Position numbers and translations under genes: made by a program. Of a stretch of DNA of 34,490 nt, positions 32,219-34,490 are shown piece by piece; position 1 is the stretch's first letter, and each line of letters begins with the position of its first letter. This DNA is from an uncultured Dechloromonas sp. (lineage in GTDB: Bacteria; Pseudomonadota; Gammaproteobacteria; Burkholderiales; Rhodocyclaceae). The DNA lies in assembly GCA_937996725.1 (NCBI GenBank), contig CALKUR010000051.1, positions 1 through 34,490 on the forward strand, read 5' to 3'. The notes below the pieces were generated by a model. The model ran no database searches. It saw only the letters and a list, made by a program, of their open reading frames with translations, and was not told the origin of the DNA.

Positions 32219-33054
32219 CCAAAAGGCTGTTCAAGCAAAGCGTGATCCCGGGGTTTGGACTTACCCTGGGATTCACGCTGGCTTATCTCGGATTAATCGT
32301 TCTGATTCCGCTCTCGGCGGTAATCTGGAAGACAATGGACCTGAGCTTTCCCCAGTTCTGGGCAACGGTGACCGAGCCACGCGTGGTTGCCTCGCTGGAA
32401 CTCAGTTTCGGCGCATCGCTGCTGGCCGCGACGGTGAATGCCGTTTTTGGTTTGGTGCTGGCGTGGGCGCTGGTGCGTTATCGGTTTCCGGGCAAGAAGA
32501 TTGTCGATACCCTGGTCGATTTGCCGTTTGCCTTGCCGACAGCTGTTGCTGGTATCGCACTGACGGCTATCTATGCCAAAAACGGCTGGCTGGGACAGTA
32601 TCTGGAACCTCTGGGGATCAAGGTGGCCTTTACGCCGCTGGGCATCATGATTGCGCTGATCTTTATTGGCCTACCGTTCGTCGTGCGGACCGTGCAACCG
32701 GTGCTGGAAGATCTCGATAAGGAAATCGAGGAGGCTTCAGCAAGTCTGGGTGCCAATCGCGCTCAGACGATCTTCAAGGTGGTACTGCCGATCATTCTGC
32801 CAGCCTTGTTGACGGGGTTTGCTCTGGCTTTCGCGCGGGCGGTAGGGGAATACGGTTCGGTGATATTTATCGCTGGTAATTTGCCCATGGTGTCTGAGAT
32901 TGCACCGTTGATGATCATTACCAAGCTGGAGCAGTACGACTATTCCGGGGCGACGTCGATTGCCGTTGTGATGCTGTTCTTTTCGTTCATTCTCCTGCTG
33001 GTGGTGAATACGCTCCAGGCATGGACGGCCAAGCGGACGGGGAGGGAACTCTGA
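32215..33054 (+). CDS. cysT: Sulfate/thiosulfate ABC transporter permease CysT
   Basis: Inner-membrane permease, 279 residues with about six transmembrane helices. The cytoplasmic EAA loop that contacts CysA is EEASASLGANRAQTIFKVV followed by LPIILPALLTG. LPFALPTAVAGIAL and ARAVGEYGSVIFIAGN are CysT signatures. It overlaps cysP by 4 bases and cysW by 1 base. Also called cysU. Confidence 0.96.
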   Translation: MTKRLFKQSVIPGFGLTLGFTLAYLGLIVLIPLSAVIWKTMDLSFPQFWATVTEPRVVASLELSFGASLLAATVNAVFGLVLAWALVRYRFPGKKIVDTLVDLPFALPTAVAGIALTAIYAKNGWLGQYLEPLGIKVAFTPLGIMIALIFIGLPFVVRTVQPVLEDLDKEIEEASASLGANRAQTIFKVVLPIILPALLTGFALAFARAVGEYGSVIFIAGNLPMVSEIAPLMIITKLEQYDYSGATSIAVVMLFFSFILLLVVNTLQAWTAKRTGREL

Positions 33055-33950
33055 TGGCGGGCGGGATTGCAACGGCGCTCGGCGCTAAATCGATCAAGAG
33101 TGGTCAAAAGGCTAACGATGCAACTCAAGAATCCCCCTGGGTACGTCGACTGGTCATTGGAACGGGCCTAGTCTATTTCTTCCTGTTTCTGTTATTGCCG
33201 CTCGGATCGGTATTCGTTGAGGCATTGCGTAAGGGGTGGGATGCTTATCTTGCGGCGCTGATTGATCCGGATGCCTGGTCGGCGATCAAGCTGACGTTGC
33301 TGATTGCCGTGGTCTCTGTACCGTTGAACCTGGTTTTTGGCGTGACGGCGGCCTGGGCGATTACCAAGTTCCAGTTTCCGGGCAAGCGCTTCCTAATCAC
33401 GCTGATCGATCTGCCATTCTCGGTATCGCCGGTGATCGCCGGTCTGATCTTTGTATTGGTATTCGGCGCGCAAGGTTGGTTCGGTTCCTGGTTCCTGGAT
33501 AACGACGTCAAGATCATCTTTGCAGTTCCGGGGATTCTGTTGGCGACGATCTTCGTCACATTTCCTTTTGTAGCACGCGAACTGATTCCATTAATGGAAG
33601 CGCAGGGGAAAGAAGAAGAGGAAGCGGCCATCGTGCTCGGCGCCCGTGGCTGGCAGGTATTCCGTTACGTAACGATGCCCAACATCTTGTGGGGTGTCAT
33701 TTACGGCGTCGTGCTTTGTAATGCTCGTGCCATGGGCGAATTCGGTGCGGTCTCCGTTGTCTCAGGGCATATCCGCGGCGAGACGAACAGCATGCCGCTC
33801 CATGTGGAAATTCTCTACAACGAATACAACTTTGCAGCGGCCTTTGCCGTGGCATCGCTGCTGGCGGTATTGGCGCTGGTGACGTTGCTCATTAAAACCT
33901 TCGTGGAATGGAAGGCTGCCCGGGTTAATGCAGAACTGAAGGAAGACTGA
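33054..33950 (+). CDS. cysW: Sulfate/thiosulfate ABC transporter permease CysW
   Basis: Second permease subunit, 298 residues with about six transmembrane helices. EAA loop EEEAAIVLGARGWQVFRYV and the later CNARAMGEFGAVSVVSGHIRG block are typical of CysW, as is the C-terminal part with NEYNFAAAFA. The N-terminal 30 residues (to about QESPWVRR) are polar and longer than in E. coli. ATG 33054 overlaps the cysT stop in TGATG and has GGAGGG at 33041-33046. Confidence 0.96.
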   Translation: MAGGIATALGAKSIKSGQKANDATQESPWVRRLVIGTGLVYFFLFLLLPLGSVFVEALRKGWDAYLAALIDPDAWSAIKLTLLIAVVSVPLNLVFGVTAAWAITKFQFPGKRFLITLIDLPFSVSPVIAGLIFVLVFGAQGWFGSWFLDNDVKIIFAVPGILLATIFVTFPFVARELIPLMEAQGKEEEEAAIVLGARGWQVFRYVTMPNILWGVIYGVVLCNARAMGEFGAVSVVSGHIRGETNSMPLHVEILYNEYNFAAAFAVASLLAVLALVTLLIKTFVEWKAARVNAELKED

Positions 33951-33952
33951 TT

Positions 33953-34490
33953 GTGAGTATTGAGGTTAAAAACATTACCAAGAACTTCGGCGACTTCAAG
34001 GCGCTGAACAACGTGAGCCTCGAGTTTCCGACGGGCAAGCTGGTCGCGCTGCTCGGTCCTTCGGGCTGCGGCAAGACGACCTTGCTGCGCATCATCGCTG
34101 GTCTGGAATCGGCGGATTCCGGCCAGGTGATACTGGATGGTGTGGACGCCTCGGATAGCCATGTCCGTGAGCGGCAGGTCGGCTTCGTGTTCCAGCACTA
34201 TGCGTTGTTCAAGCACATGACCGTGTTCGAGAACGTCGCTTTCGGTTTGCGTGTGAAGCCTAGGAAAGAGCGGCCGAGTGAAGCGCAGATTAGCGCCAAG
34301 GTACATGAGCTTCTCAAGCTGGTGCAGCTTGATTGGTTGGCCGATCGGTTCCCCTCGCAGCTCTCCGGTGGTCAGCGTCAGCGGATTGCGCTGGCGCGTG
34401 CTCTCGCAGTTGAACCCAAGGTGCTCTTGCTAGATGAACCCTTTGGTGCGCTGGATGCCAAGGTTCGCAAGGAATTACGTCGTTGGCTGC
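33953..34490 (+). CDS. cysA: Sulfate/thiosulfate ABC transporter ATP-binding protein CysA, 5' part
   Basis: ATPase of the sulfate/thiosulfate importer. The start is GTG 33953 (MSIEVKNITKNFGDFKALN), with AAGGAAG at 33938-33944, 2 bases after the cysW stop. 179 codons are visible before the window ends, about half of the family's usual 350. The ATPase core is complete: Walker A GPSGCGKTT, Q-loop FVFQHYALF, signature LSGGQRQRIALARAL and Walker B LLLDEPFGALDAKVRKELRRWL, the last of which marks CysA. The C-terminal regulatory domain lies outside. Confidence 0.95.
   Translation, partial: MSIEVKNITKNFGDFKALNNVSLEFPTGKLVALLGPSGCGKTTLLRIIAGLESADSGQVILDGVDASDSHVRERQVGFVFQHYALFKHMTVFENVAFGLRVKPRKERPSEAQISAKVHELLKLVQLDWLADRFPSQLSGGQRQRIALARALAVEPKVLLLDEPFGALDAKVRKELRRWL

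Overview
The window is a dense, mostly plus-strand stretch of chromosome from a respiring Gram-negative proteobacterium. I place it in the Betaproteobacteria by inference: the cbb3 oxidase set with an FNR regulator, the exbB-exbD-lpxK-trm112-kdsB-adk order, a phosphofructokinase of the PPi-type clade next to adk, and nadE followed by glnB all fit that class. Genus cannot be resolved from sequence alone. No transposase, integrase, CRISPR array, tRNA or rRNA is visible, so this is core genome rather than an island.

Layout. (1) 1-3858: 3' part of ileS, then lspA, fkpB and ispH, tightly packed. (2) 3878-12410: cbb3 cytochrome oxidase locus. ccoI and ccoS (copper ATPase and small assembly protein) are followed by a 356-base gap holding two FNR boxes and a candidate small RNA with an intrinsic terminator, then ccoN-ccoO-ccoQ-ccoP, a terminator, ccoG, fixH/ccoH and a 44-residue DUF3149 protein. 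(3) 12488-18014: fnr and a universal stress protein on the minus strand, divergent from hemN, a TauE/SafE-like membrane protein and the copper ATPase copA. (4) 18130-22453: ppa, nadE, glnB, an RluE-type pseudouridine synthase, a DUF192 protein and ubiC. (5) 22501-24416: sodB and xseA on the minus strand. (6) 24417-24834: a gene-free stretch with a cluster of three DnaA-box-like sites and an AT-rich segment. (7) 24835-29975: exbB, exbD, lpxK, a Trm112-family protein, kdsB, adk and a phosphofructokinase. (8) 30083-34490: sulfate/thiosulfate uptake genes sbp, cysP-like, cysT, cysW and the 5' part of cysA, which runs off the end.

How it fits together. FNR senses low oxygen. Its consensus boxes lie before ccoN and before the putative sRNA, and its gene sits next to oxygen-independent haem synthesis (hemN) and copper handling (ccoI, copA). 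The 3-18 kb part therefore reads as a micro-oxic respiration module: oxidase structural genes, haem supply, copper supply and the regulator. The sulfur-uptake operon has a periplasmic protein of the sulfate type and one of the thiosulfate type sharing one CysT/CysW/CysA transporter. A similar dyad element precedes each binding-protein gene.

The most promising undescribed element is the FNR-box/structured RNA/terminator unit at 6614-6781. It resembles the architecture of enterobacterial FnrS but lies between ccoS and ccoN. Second-tier signals are the DnaA-box cluster at 24701-24735, the paired sbp/cysP operators, and the possibly leaderless hemN promoter.
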